Positions 47,561 through 56,790 of a stretch of 64,000 bases of DNA are shown in pieces. Made by a program: the position numbers and the translations under genes. The stretch is from Capitulum mitella (taxonomy: Eukaryota > Arthropoda > Thecostraca > Pollicipedomorpha > Pollicipedidae), in NCBI GenBank assembly GCA_030062745.1, contig CP099844.1:19654596-19718595 (forward strand), in the 5' to 3' direction. Below the pieces are notes generated by a model, which saw only the letters and a list, made by a program, of their open reading frames with translations, ran no database searches and was not told the DNA's origin. Position 1 is the stretch's first letter. Every line of letters begins with the position of its first letter.

Positions 47561-48289
47561 ACCACGGGCCTCTTTTCATAGCACGCAAAACCTTCTTGTG
47601 CATTCGGAGTACGTTTTCTTTAGGTTCGCAAGCCTTCTTTAATGCTTAAAACATTTTTGTTTTGCTTTAATTGTCTGTTTCGGAGAGCGTGAGACGCCCT
47701 GCGGGCGCCTCACGGCGCCGCAGCACGGCAAAGGCGGTTCCAGGGAAGGAAGGGAAGCTTGCCAAGCATTGCGAGGGGGTGTTACGGGATGTATACTCCA
47801 GTGTGTAAGGGGTATTACCGGATAGGAACTGTAAGCTTCTTCTTTGTCGTTAATATTTACAGAAAATTATGAAATAGCACAGCGGCGGAGGCATGAAAGG
47901 CTCAATAATCACCAGTTCACACGTCGCTGTGCGGAACACCATGGTGCGCCCAACGCTCGATCTTTGGTTATCGATCCACGGCAATTGCGCGGAAATCAGT
48001 GCCTAAGTGCGGCAGCAGTGATTGCTCAAAATATGCACCTTCTGGTCCCTGTGACCCAGTAATTCTAAACGTTCTCTTTTTGTTCCCAGAAATGGCAGAA
48101 TTTCTCCAGTTTTTTTTCTTCAGAAACCGGCAGAATCTGCCCCCTACCCCATCTGTACGTTAAACTACATCAGGGAATCGCGCGCGAAATAGGATATCAT
48201 TACTTAGGAAAACGGGGTGCAAAGTAACCATGGATTATATATACATGCCATGTACCATGACCATGCCATGTGCAATAAACGCGCGTTCT
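47561..48289. other. Unassigned sequence
   Basis: A 72-codon + frame at 47,844-48,062 includes ERLNNHQFTRRCAEHHGAP and is not recognised. A C- and CpG-rich patch lies at 47,695-47,740. Confidence 0.35.
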
Positions 48290-48502
48290 GCGGCTTTGGC
48301 ACACAAAGCACTTTGGTGGCTGGAGTTTCATTTGAATACCCCATGAAAACGTTTGAAGGTATTTTATCATATGGAAGGTATTTCATTCCGAGCACTCTTT
48401 GTAGATGCTTTTTATCGGCAGTCGCTCGGACGCCCTGCACGACTTTCACATTTGTAGAATCTAGTTGAGGTCAATCTTTTGACAAAATGTGATCCGTACA
48501 AT
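48290..48502 (-). pseudogene. Gypsy B reverse transcriptase, connection part
   Basis: On the - strand the frame from about 48,490 to 48,290 reads DHILSKD, a stop, then NVKVVQGVRATADKKHLQRV, LGMKYLPYDKIPSN and YSNETPATKVL. This is the end of the Gypsy reverse transcriptase palm and the connection domain: a GH-x-L pattern, D/N-x-x-KV-x-x-V, D-x-K-x-x-Q-R-x-LGM, YL-x-x-x-IPN, E-x-x-P. Downstream, where RNase H should follow, similarity ends near 48,290. The upstream edge at 48,502 is the border of a MITE, beyond which the reverse transcriptase continues. Confidence 0.7.
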
Positions 48503-48880
48503 CAGGGGTGACGTTTTCTATAGGCCTGGTGGTTCCCAGACCCTAAAAATATTAAATTAAGCCCTACAATTTTCTTTTCTGGGCCATATCAATATTTTTT
48601 CAGAAAAATCTGATATCCCACATATATATAAAATACCGAATGGAATAAAAATAAGACCAAAACCAGGAATGTCATACAACGGAATGGTATATATCTACGC
48701 ATATACGCATAATATACAGATTATTATTTGATAAACGACCACAAATATAAAAGCGTGCCACCGATCAAAATAAAGAAGACCGTATCTGTTGAAAAATTCA
48801 CATTTTTGGGGAGAGGGGAATGTTAGGATGCCGGGCCCTCTGCTCGGTACCACTAATCACTTCAACAAACGACATCAGTG
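48503..48880 (+). mobile_element. hAT-like MITE inserted in Gypsy B (copy 1)
   Basis: It starts CAGGGGTGACG, contains an AT-rich core and AAATAAAGAAGACCGTATCTG then TTCACATTTTTGGGGAG, and ends ACATCAGTG. It matches the hAT-like MITEs at 23.5 and 49.45 kb, especially in the right third. It separates two consecutive parts of the Gypsy B reverse transcriptase. The eight bases outside each end (CGTACAAT and CATACTGC) are only about half alike, as expected for an old 8 bp target duplication, but this alone would not prove it. Confidence 0.65.
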
Positions 48881-49449
48881 CATACTGCTCACTTCCTCTT
48901 GTTTCAGCTTCATTTAGGCTAGGTTCGGTTCCAGGCCTCGTCCTTTATATCTTTTTTTTAGCAAACGGCACAATTTTCGTCGTAGTCTTCTAGTATTTCT
49001 TCCTCGATTTCCCAAATGCTGTATTTCAGAATGTCGTCCGTTTCTGCCGGGACGCCGTCCAATCCCTCCTGGGTATAGTTCAGCCGCCGCTGAAATGCTT
49101 CAGACGTCACTGAAATACCAAACAGAACACTGAGCTATCTGTCCCTCGGTGCCCCGAAGACTGTCATGTAGCTACTATCTTCTTCGAACTCCACGTGCCA
49201 GGAACTGTTCTCGGCATAACATACCCTGTGACTGTGCTCTGTGGTTGGAAGAGGAAATGGATTCCGCTTTAGCAGTTTGATTTTGAACTCCGAACATTTT
49301 CGGGTAGATGCACAAAGGTATCGTGCCGCTGATACCTGCCGGCAACCGCAACGGAAAAGATGTCTGATCAGCTGGAGCTGTGACTCGTGCAATGATGGTT
49401 TCACTGCCAGTGTGCCTAGCTGTCTTTTTATGTCATCCTGCATCAGCAT
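48881..49449 (-). pseudogene. Gypsy B reverse transcriptase, palm and fingers
   Basis: On the - strand this reads, from high to low coordinate: MQDDIKRQL, then KRNPFPLPTTE, then SWHVEFEEDSSYMTVFGAP, a stop, and LFGISVTSEAFQRRLNYTQ. Next come EGLDGVPAETDDIL and DYDENC, and finally MKLKQEEVSSM. These are the successive landmarks of a Ty3/Gypsy reverse transcriptase: the PLP block, the dexSSxxTxFxxP block, FGIS-x-x-x-E-x-FQR, and the catalytic xxDDIL, whose two aspartates survive here. The N-terminal methionine-like frame reaches the MITE border at 49,450. Stops and short deletions make it non-functional. It is a different lineage from Gypsy A, which has a CxDDT-type catalytic box. Confidence 0.8.
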
Positions 49450-49873
49450 CAGGAGTGTCGATCTGTATTCTTTCGAGGGGGCCCTGCCTCACCCAATGTT
49501 GATTTGGGTTCCTCCAATGTTGGTTTGGGCCCCTCCAATAATTTTTGTCAGTTTTGAAGGGAACTGGGCAAAAATAACGAAAGCAACGGCCGCAATAGAT
49601 AAAAGATAGGCAGAAGGTATAGAATAACGCATACAGTGATGTATCTGTCTTTCTATCTTCCATATATATACACATATATATATATATATTGTGTGTGTAT
49701 ATATACATGGAATATACGAAATTTTTTATTTAAAAAATAGTAACGAAAAGTCGAAAATTTCATTGGTTAAAACAAAGTGGGCTAAATCCGTTGAGAAATC
49801 CACATTTGGGGGAGGTTTGGTTGTCAGGCCCACGGCTCGGCCCACCCAATCATTTACAGAAATTGACTCCCCT
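49450..49873 (+). mobile_element. hAT-like MITE inserted in Gypsy B (copy 2)
   Basis: It is bounded by CAGGAGTGTCGATCTGTATT on the left and AGAAATTGACTCCCCTG on the right (complement CAGGGGAGTCAATTTCT). Inside are CCAATGTTGATTTGGG units, GATAGGCAGAAGG, an AT/GT core and GGGCTAAATCCGTTGAGAAA, all shared with 23,520-24,036. The 8 bp outside the ends are ATCAGCAT and TCTTGCAT, which share the last four bases. No transposase is encoded. Confidence 0.75.
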
Positions 49874-50060
49874 GTCTTGCATTGCTGCTGGGACAGCTCT
49901 GGCTGGCACGTACAAATAGCGTTCGCTTTCGTCGACTGCAAACTGAAGTTTTCCGCCAAACTTTCTAGCCCCCTGAACCTTGTCGTAGACTTTCGCTGGA
50001 TGTCCATTGGTTGTCATTCCTGGACAGACTCGTGGGTTTTCTTCATGTACTGGTACGCCT
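49874..50060 (-). pseudogene. Gypsy B reverse transcriptase, N-terminal segment
   Basis: On the - strand a frame gives YDKVQGARKFGGKLQF, VDESERYLYVPARAVP and AAMQD, ending at the MITE border. This matches the segment just before the fingers in Gypsy reverse transcriptases (F-x-D-x-F-x-G-x-G, then VD, then P-x-R-x-VP-x-x-x-x-D). The fingers resume on the other side of the MITE at 49,449. A second frame here (282 bases, 49,726-50,007) is a shadow. Confidence 0.65.
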
Positions 50061-50159
50061 AAGAGCTTTAAGGGGATTCACTTTGCTTAGGTTTCTGTAT
50101 TTTAAAGTCTGCGGTGCTGCGTGTAAGGCCTTCCGGACCTCCAGAAACTACCTGTGATA

Positions 50160-50380
50160 TTCTCACATCAACATCAACTCCATGTGATATTCCTTCGTTT
50201 TTTCTGAGGGGAGGGGAAGATTCGTGGTGTGAATAATTTCGCTAACGACTTGTGTGCTTATTTTCAAGAGACGTTTTGCACGGATCCAGTTTTCTCTGGC
50301 ATTGGTTTCTGTTTTTATATGCTGCGATATTAAACTGACTGCGACTCCGGTGTCCAACAGGGAACAGGTGGATGTGGTTG
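50160..50380 (-). pseudogene. Gypsy B protease relic
   Basis: A - strand frame reads LLDTGVAVSLISQHIKTE at its N-terminal end. DTG is the intact catalytic triplet of the retroviral-type aspartic protease, followed by a V/A-x-V-S-L-x-S pattern. About 50 further codons are open before a stop near 50,163. The flap and the second half are not recognisable. Its place between the nucleocapsid relic (higher coordinates) and the reverse transcriptase (lower coordinates) is as expected for the - strand. Confidence 0.65.
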
Positions 50381-50559
50381 TTTCAGATCAGGATCATGGT
50401 CCACAGTCGCCAGCCGTCATTACTTATGGTTGATTACATGTCTATTGTCTATTGTTTGCTGTTGTCCGCGTCATGTCTGCTCGGACATCGGGAACGGATC
50501 CAAGCTGAAAAGCACTGATAACCGTTGCGTCAGACTCCAGTTCATGAATGCACTTGATC

Positions 50560-50830
50560 TGGGATGAGTTCCAAACACCTGTTCGCAAAACGATTTCCGC
50601 CACCCCACGACTGACATGTTCTCGCCCATGCCGCGCGGCGTTGTTTTCAGACTGCGAGCCTGCGGCCGAAATAATTCCAGGATCTCCCTGTTGCAGCATC
50701 TACGTGTCTCACGACTTGGATGCTAGCGGGTGTCTGCGCTTCGCTGAAAGGCTCTTTTACGTTTTCTATTTGTCTTCATGCTGTTCCAATGGTTTGAGCT
50801 GCGACTTACAGCCTGCGGCAGGGTGAGATC
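50560..50830 (-). pseudogene. Gypsy B gag nucleocapsid relic
   Basis: On the - strand at about 50,682-50,572 one frame reads NYFGRRLAV, a stop, KQRRAAWARTCQSWGGGN and RFANRCLEL. This is the shape of the double zinc knuckle of Gypsy nucleocapsids (CxYCGRRH, CPAWG-x-x-C-x-x-CG-x-x-NHFA-x-x-C). Most zinc ligands have been lost: the first two cysteines, one histidine and one middle cysteine are replaced. The C-terminal part of gag probably continues to 50,830 but is too weak to assign. Confidence 0.55.
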
Positions 50831-51963
50831 AGGCCCCTGCAGAAAAGTGGACCGCACATTGACGATGGGAGTCAAAAGCCGTATTGACTTATCTGACTAG
50901 AAAAAAAACCATTCAGAGTAATTTTCATCCCCGAATTACTCAGTGCTCCCTCATTTCATCGCATCCCCCAGACGGTCGCCACCGAAAACCTGCTATCCAT
51001 CACATTTCCGGCATATGAATGTCTTCTGGCGGCCCTGCCGTCGCTCGCGGACTCCCCGAAGGCGAACAGTCACGGCTGTCGCACGCCGAAACCCCGCACT
51101 TCCAGACTGCTCCCACGCATCGATCAGAGCGCGGAACGTGAGACTGAAAAACGCCAGACGGCCGGCGTCGAGCGGCGCCACTCTCGGCAGCCGACGGCCA
51201 CCCGATATGGGCGCGGGGCCGGCCGCCGAGCCTCGGACGCGTCCGCAGGGGCAGGCCGGAGCCGGGCCGTCAGCTCAGGTCCACAGCACCAGAACGGGTC
51301 GGCGGGAGGCTCAGAGGTCAGATCCGGAGCCCGTGGACCGGGTCGGTGGGAGACCCAAAGGTCAGATCCGGAGCTCAGACTGGGCCGGAGCGGGCCCGGG
51401 GACCGAGCCAAGGCCAGGCCGTGAGGTCCGGACCCGCCGAGCCGGGCACAGAGCTCGCAGCGTGGCGTTCTGGTCGCTGAGAGTCAGACCCGGGCCGGCG
51501 TCCGCAGGGTGCGGTCATGGCCCGCGCAGTCGAGTCCAGAGTACCGGCATACCAAGACGCTGCGGTGAGGTGTCCAGTGCCGGCCTGATCCGACAGGAGG
51601 GGGCAGGGTCCAATTTGGCTTCAGCTACGATGATCGGACCACACACTGTGAAATCTAATGCTGTCAACACCAGACGTATCATTTTACTGGAGGCATAAAA
51701 TTTAGGCAGGGCCAGCTTCTGATCTCGGCCAAAGAACGAACTCGCGCATCAGGGATTATGAGTCGCGATCATGAACTAGCAGCTTGTGAAATCCCTTTAT
51801 CTGTTTTCCCCATCATGTGGAGCAAAATTTCCGGTGCCACCAGATATGACGCCAATCCAGTCAGTCAATCGATCCAGTCAAGTAAGTCCTACCATCAACC
51901 CAGTCATCATAAGTAATCACTAGTCCGCGCCACGTGACAGCCCTGTCAGTTAACGTTCGGAAT
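50831..51963. other. GC-rich segment with a 251-codon frame and a 44 bp duplication
   Basis: The longest frame in the window (50,943-51,698, +) lies here, but it is built of arginine, proline, glycine and alanine in GC-rich DNA and is overlapped by other open frames. I recognise no domain, so I do not call it a gene. Two 44 bp units (51,296-51,339 and 51,340-51,383) each carry GGGTCGG(C/T)GGGAG and GGTCAGATCCGGAGC. Confidence 0.35.
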
Positions 51964-51971
51964 TATAAAAG
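51964..51971 (+). promoter_or_regulatory. TATA-box candidate TATAAAAG
   Basis: TATAAAAG matches the animal TATA consensus and stands 101 bases before the first coding-like ATG in good context (52,072). A start site near 51,995 would fit. The box alone is not proof of transcription. Confidence 0.35.
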
Positions 51972-52071
51972 TCTGACGCGTGTGCCACAGCATTAAAGCC
52001 CGGACTGCCGGAAGCTGAAAGCCAACGATACGTGTTGCGCGTGCCGTTCTGCCTGCGAGCTGCAGAGTGCC

Positions 52072-52341
52072 ATGGGTCTGTGCCGAGGGCTTGGTGCCGG
52101 CCGCTCATTGTATGTAAAGATTGAAGTTTTCTCCAGTCCTGGTTCAGGCCGCAGACTCGGCTTCAGCATTAACATGCCTGGATCCTACCTTCGACATGTT
52201 CTCGTCAAAAGGTATGCATCTAACTTGTCGCGCCACGTAAATGCACCTCGAAGCAAATTAGAAACTTTCTCCCTCCAGGGACTAGATAAAAAAAGAACAA
52301 TAAAGAGAATACATAATATGATCAAGTCCCTGAGACAATAA
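52072..52341 (+). CDS. Candidate short ORF or first exon, unknown function
   Basis: The frame starts GTGCCATGG, a good Kozak context, and encodes MGLCRGLGAGRSLYVKIEVF and on, 89 codons in all, with a stop at 52,339-52,341. Inside it, at 52,210/52,211, AAAAGGTATGC is a good splice donor. So the real unit may be a 139 bp first coding exon ending in HVLVKR rather than the whole ORF. Upstream lies a TATA box at 51,964. No signal peptide, membrane segment or known domain is visible. The - strand is also open for 60 codons, which weakens the case. Confidence 0.2.
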   Translation: MGLCRGLGAGRSLYVKIEVFSSPGSGRRLGFSINMPGSYLRHVLVKRYASNLSRHVNAPRSKLETFSLQGLDKKRTIKRIHNMIKSLRQ

Positions 52342-53024
52342 CTTGTACACCGCAACCTGTTACATTCATACCTCGCGGGTATTAAAACTAGAATGAATTC
52401 GGAACCACCATCTGTCTTTATTCTGCTGCCCTTCGCACTAACGCACGTACCGAGTTGGAACTTTCCTTGTATTCTTGTATACCAAATCTGTGCATTCCAA
52501 TACAAAATATCGCATTAAGGTCATGCAAGATCATCTCAAAATGACTACAATGAAGGTGTCCATGTTTAAAACTGTTCTCATTTGGTTCGAATTTCCTTGT
52601 TCTTTGCGTATACAAATGCGCCTTCACAAAGTTCAACATAAACCTACGAGCTTGTTCTTGATGAAAGATCTTGGAAGATCTTTACAACGTAAGATTATTA
52701 GGATAATACAATGTAAAGTATTGGCCTTCATGTATTTGGCTTGTATACATGTTATATGTCACATACATATACAAATATATGTCTATATATAGATTTGTAT
52801 TTGTATATATACAACGTAAGGTATTGGCCTTTATACACGACCTTTCTGACCATGACCTGTCACTTGAACCGAAACAGATATGAGAAACGTCAATCTGCAT
52901 ACTATGCTTGAATGAAATATTTTTTTCGACCGGGTGTAAATGAAATGTGAAAGTGCACTTCCTTCCCCCGTTCATCATTCAAAATATACTTTTTTACTTG
53001 ACTTTTTCCCATGACATCGTTGAT
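52342..53024. other. AT-rich unassigned sequence
   Basis: It contains an AT-rich simple stretch (52,740-52,815) and two related phrases, ACAATGTAAAGTATTGGCCT and ACAACGTAAGGTATTGGCCT (about 52,708 and 52,810), a local duplication. No gene is recognised. Confidence 0.45.
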
Positions 53025-53122
53025 CTTCAACCCTCGCCGAGCCGGGGGGTTCATGGAACCCCACTTCGCTTTTCTGAGGCTAGCCAAAAAACCAAAAGAC
53101 AAAAGCTCCGAGACTTGGGATA
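53025..53122 (+). repeat. TTAACCC-type repeat end, copy 2
   Basis: Starts TTCAACCCTCGCCGAGCC, then GGGGGGTTCATGGAACCCC (a palindromic block) and GCTCCGAGACTTGGGATACC. It is related in block order to 1403-1516. Confidence 0.45.
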
Positions 53123-53178
53123 CCTGTTTGTACATCCTTTTTACACCTTGTGCCCTTTCTTTGACTCCGGGTCAACAA

Positions 53179-53191
53179 AGGTCATTGACCT
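53179..53191. other. Perfect IR-1 palindrome AGGTCATTGACCT
   Basis: Identical to 3253-3265. It lies 57 bases after the repeat end at 53,122, in text (ACACCTTGTG, TTTGAC) that loosely resembles the - strand of 8560-8790, so it may be part of one dispersed repeat. Confidence 0.35.
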
Positions 53192-53251
53192 AGAACAGGC
53201 CAGATGAGGCCATGTTCCAAGAAATTGAAGTGGCATAACATTTTGTGAAAC

Positions 53252-53430
53252 GTGTTGGTAGCTCAGTTGGTAGAGCGCCTGTCATCGCTCCCCCCCCCCC
53301 CCCCCCCGGCAAGGTGTGTTCGAGTAGCCTAGCCTCGGCGTTCGCTACTTCTTCAGGACATTTAACCTGTAGAGGAAGACACTGGTTACCGCGCGACCAG
53401 GTCGTTCGTGTCCAGACTTAAAGCTTTCGC
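53252..53430 (+). mobile_element. tRNA-derived SINE-like element, copy 2
   Basis: The tRNA-like head has TAGCTCAGTTGGTAGAGCGC (A box) and, after an 18-20 base C run inside the anticodon arm, GTGTTCGAGTAGCC (B box region). The body continues CTCGGCGTTCGCTACTTC and resembles the - strand of 9850-9963. The C run and lost T-stem pairing exclude a functional tRNA. Confidence 0.5.
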
Positions 53431-55258
53431 CACCAAATTATGACCCTAACCTGGAATTGCACGATCGGGTGCAGGTATTACGATCCGTGCGACAAGCACT
53501 GCGTAGTGCAGACTCTGATACAAAAACACCCTGGCAAACCATTCGGATCAAATTTCCAAAATAACGCAAAAAGCATATCGACTGACGTCAAACTTACCTT
53601 ATTGAAAGGGTATGGTAAATTCACCACTTCCGCTATCTGGTTTTTAGAATGTCCAGGTCATTGGCCTGAGGTCAGCTGAATGTTCGGCCTTTTTTATTTT
53701 TGCTTTTAGGATTGTTGGACTAGTTCGGCGGTTTTAAAGCTTGGAGATACATCCTGATGCTCCTTACGTCACTTGCACGCGTTATCGTTTCCCTTGGCCT
53801 ATGACCTGGGGTCAGGTCACCGTCAGTGCCAAATTTCCAGACTCGTAATCGAGCGCGGTTCCTTGGTTTACAATCTTGAAATGTTTATTGGTAGTCATAT
53901 GTGGTTCGGTAGCACTAATATATGGTAAGAACTTACTTTTCAAGTATGGACCAATCCTATTTGACCCCGACTGGCCTGATTTGACTTTTTGGACTATTAT
54001 GCTTGTGTTCAATGCGAACACACTATGTATTCAAATGCTAGGACCTGCACCCATGCCTACCTTCTATGGAGTTTGCAACAGGGCCCGTTTTAACATGTGA
54101 ACTGGGGGAGACAATCTCCACCAGTGACCGCCAAATCTCCCTCGCTACACAGCGAAATCCCCCAGTAAAAACGTTCTGCCAGCAGCGCTTTCCCGACTAG
54201 GTCTCTGACACGCTTCAGGCAGAGACTGTGCCTAGCATATATACATGCTGAAGCAACTATTCGTGAATAAAAAAATAAAAAAGGAAAATGAGCGCAGAAA
54301 AGTTTTAATTTTTTTTTAGAAAAATATCGGACAGGTTCCAAATTCCGCTAGCTGAATCTGATTGTCGTAGATACGTAAAGAGATAAGGAAAAGATAATGT
54401 GTAGCATGTAATACAGAGGATAACCAAGAAGGGCTCTTCATGCCTGTCAAGTGCTTGTGATAAGTGCAAAGATAAGCGCACAAATAAGTACAAAAATTAG
54501 GGAAGGATAATATATAGTACATAATATATACGATAAACAAGAAGACTCTTCATGCTTGTGACGATTTTGCTGGATTCCGTTCTCACTGGTTCAATTTTGC
54601 TGAACTGCTGCGATCGCAAGCAAGGTAAAACAGGTTGCGCAAAATACGGCAAATCCAGCTGGTGGGCCCATCAGATAAAGCAGCGGCAGCCGACGGCCTT
54701 TGTCCGGCTTGCCCCCCACCCATGAAAACCCCCAGGACGCGACTCCTCTTGGTCCCGATGCACGCCACAAGGCGCGCAAGCATTTCTCGGACGCACTGGC
54801 CGCTTTTTGAGCCACTTGCCACGCCGCACATCTACAGCCTTTTGCGCATCCGAATTTTTCATTCGAATCAACTTTCGGACCAAAAGCTAACATAAACATT
54901 TGTGGCGTATTACATAAAAGACACATACTCTTACGTTCGGAAAAACAAAGGAAGCTCCTGCCCTTGCACATAGATGATTTTTTTCCTTCATTTTCCGATT
55001 CCCTATCAAATTTTCACTTAAGTGCTTCTTTTCCGCCCCTTTCACTGCCTTCTTTTTACTGCCACACCCCTTTGGAGCCACGATGTCAAAGAAATTTTGG
55101 TTACCAAAGTTTTCTGCCGAAAATTTCACCAGGATAATTGGATCTAGCATGACTTTTGCTGACCTTAAATTGGTCTTACTTGAAAAATACTGGTGCTTTC
55201 TTCTTGTTTAGCCAGGAGATTCCCAACAATGTCTTTACTTTTCTGTTGGACTTATGAT
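53431..55258. other. Unassigned sequence, some AGGTCA-type words
   Basis: GGTCATTGGCCTGAGGTCAG (53,653) and ATGACCTGGGGTCAGGTCAC (53,801) add to the AGGTCA density. Two - strand frames may deserve a check: 54,591-54,971 (126 codons, with a 30-residue hydrophobic C-terminal stretch including LPLLYLMGPPAGFAVFCATC) and 54,887-55,150 (87 codons, lysine-rich, from ATG). I do not recognise either. Confidence 0.3.
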
Positions 55259-55334
55259 CTTGAGATTTTGAAGAAGAAGATCATGAACTCCGACTCGGCG
55301 AAGGGGAGGAATAGGCCGTCCCGGCGAGGGTTAA
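55259..55334 (-). repeat. TTAACCC-type repeat end, copy 3 (inverted)
   Basis: On the - strand it begins TTAACCCTCGCCGGGACGG and then TCGCCGAGTCGGAGTTCATG. It is the clearest form of the end shared with 1403 and 53,025. Confidence 0.45.
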
Positions 55335-55689
55335 GCCACCAAGGCCGCAGAATGCAGGGATAGCTACTGGCGTCTGAATGATCCATTTTTCGACATTTAA
55401 TATACATTCCCTGATAGCATTTTAGAATCAAGTTATTCTGATTATATGTTATTTCCATGTTTACGATTTACCAGGTAAGCATATATAATATATAATGGCA
55501 TATACAACATATAACAAATGATATTAGTTAAGGGAGGGAGAATTTTTTCTCCGCCTCAGACAACGGCGTGACGCCACATTCTCCAGCCAATGTCGGGTTA
55601 CTGCATGGAAAACGAGATCACAAACGTCTGGCGTGAGTCCGTAATGACATTTTTATTCAGGTGTTGATTAAGCTGTTTCGGAATATATG
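55335..55689. other. Unassigned sequence
   Basis: No gene. AT-rich TATAATATATAATGGCATAT lies at about 55,482. Confidence 0.5.
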
Positions 55690-55828
55690 CGAATATTTGG
55701 GTTTCGTCTTATAAAAAGCCCAGATATTTCGGCACGACTTGAGATGCCTTCGTCAGTGGATCAGTGATCCTAATCATTAAAGCATCTCAAGTCGTGCCGG
55801 AATATTTTGGCCTTAATAAGATGAAACG
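55690..55828. repeat. Long imperfect palindrome with hammerhead-like core
   Basis: GGCACGACTTGAGATGC (55,731-55,747) is exactly complementary to 55,782-55,798, and the similarity extends outward imperfectly for about 35 more bases on each side (GTTTCGTCTTATAAA against its counterpart). The inner loop contains a smaller hairpin, GGATCAGTGATCC. On the - strand the text is CTGACGA, A, GGCA, loop, TGCC, GAAA, which has the hammerhead core with a 4 bp stem II and one extra base. It is probably a retroelement or MITE terminus. Confidence 0.6.
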
Positions 55829-56400
55829 CATATGCTCACACATACTTCGAAACCACTAACCAAAGGTCTGGCGAACTGATCCCGCGAATGCGTCATGGCG
55901 AATTCCTACGAATTTTATCGCCATGGTCATTTGTCTTGGAATTCACGTGTGCTGTGATGAAAACAGACCCTTTCCATGCATACTGCGAGAATAACGGCAA
56001 CCACGTCAACGAAGACGAACTTCTAGCATTAAGAAATGAAGTACCAAACACATGTCTGCTATAGGATTGCACATGCAAAGCCAGAAGTTTAAAGGGCGAC
56101 TAATTTGTGTCAGTCCAACAACGTTCCATTGAAATGTTTTCAAAAGCGAGCCGAGCGGAGACAAGGACGCGCCATGCCAGGCTCGAAGTTCTGGCGCCGA
56201 ACGTCGAGGAACGTGAGGTGGCTGCCGTCGTCAAACTTCCCCATTCAGAGGAACGCTTCTCAGACGGGCGCAGGCCCGGTGACTGAGCCGGAGGTCTTCT
56301 ATGAACGCCGCATTACCATGAGAATGCGTACCGAAGTGCTTATCTCGAGGAAGTTCCACAATGACATAAGCAAAGCCGCTCCAGAAGTTACACGCGAACA
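55829..56400. other. Unassigned sequence
   Basis: A 102-codon + frame (56,105-56,413) is rich in arginine and has no known domain. Confidence 0.35.
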
Positions 56401-56790
56401 AAGCGGCAGTTAGCCGATGTCGCGGCGGGCCGGACAGTTCGCGGAATCGCTCGCTCGTGACGGCACGGCCCATAATTGGCGGCCACAATCTGCGCCGACG
56501 TCAGCCGAAGTTTGGACCCGGCCGCTGGATGATGGTCGGCGCCGCTCGCCGCGGACAGCTCTCGGCTTCATTATCGGTTCATCTGCGCGGCCGGCGGCCG
56601 GCGGCGCCGTCAGAGGCCGTTCGCTGTATCTCGGCGCGGCCAGCGGTGCGGCACTGATACGACTGTGGCCGCCGGTTCTCCGGATACGAGCGCCGGTAAC
56701 GCGTAACACACACACACACACACAGGCACACAGCACGCCCGTCAGGCACCGGTCCCAGGCCGGGACGTCACAGGTGAGAAGCAGCAGTCT
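56401..56790. other. CpG-rich island with CA microsatellite
   Basis: High CpG with open frames on both strands (125 +, 155 -). A (CA) run lies at 56,707-56,724. It could be a promoter island, but no exon is identified. Confidence 0.3.

Noticed and set aside
50943..51698. 251-codon frame, the longest in the window
   Set aside because: It lies in GC-rich DNA with a tandem repeat and overlapping open frames on both strands. Composition is R/P/G/A-rich with no domain, so length alone does not support a gene.
53252..53330. Functional tRNA gene
   Set aside because: A and B boxes are present, but a C homopolymer replaces the anticodon arm and the T stem does not pair.
55740..55828. rho-independent terminator
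   Set aside because: The hairpin lacks a following T run, the context is eukaryotic, and the palindrome is far larger than a terminator.
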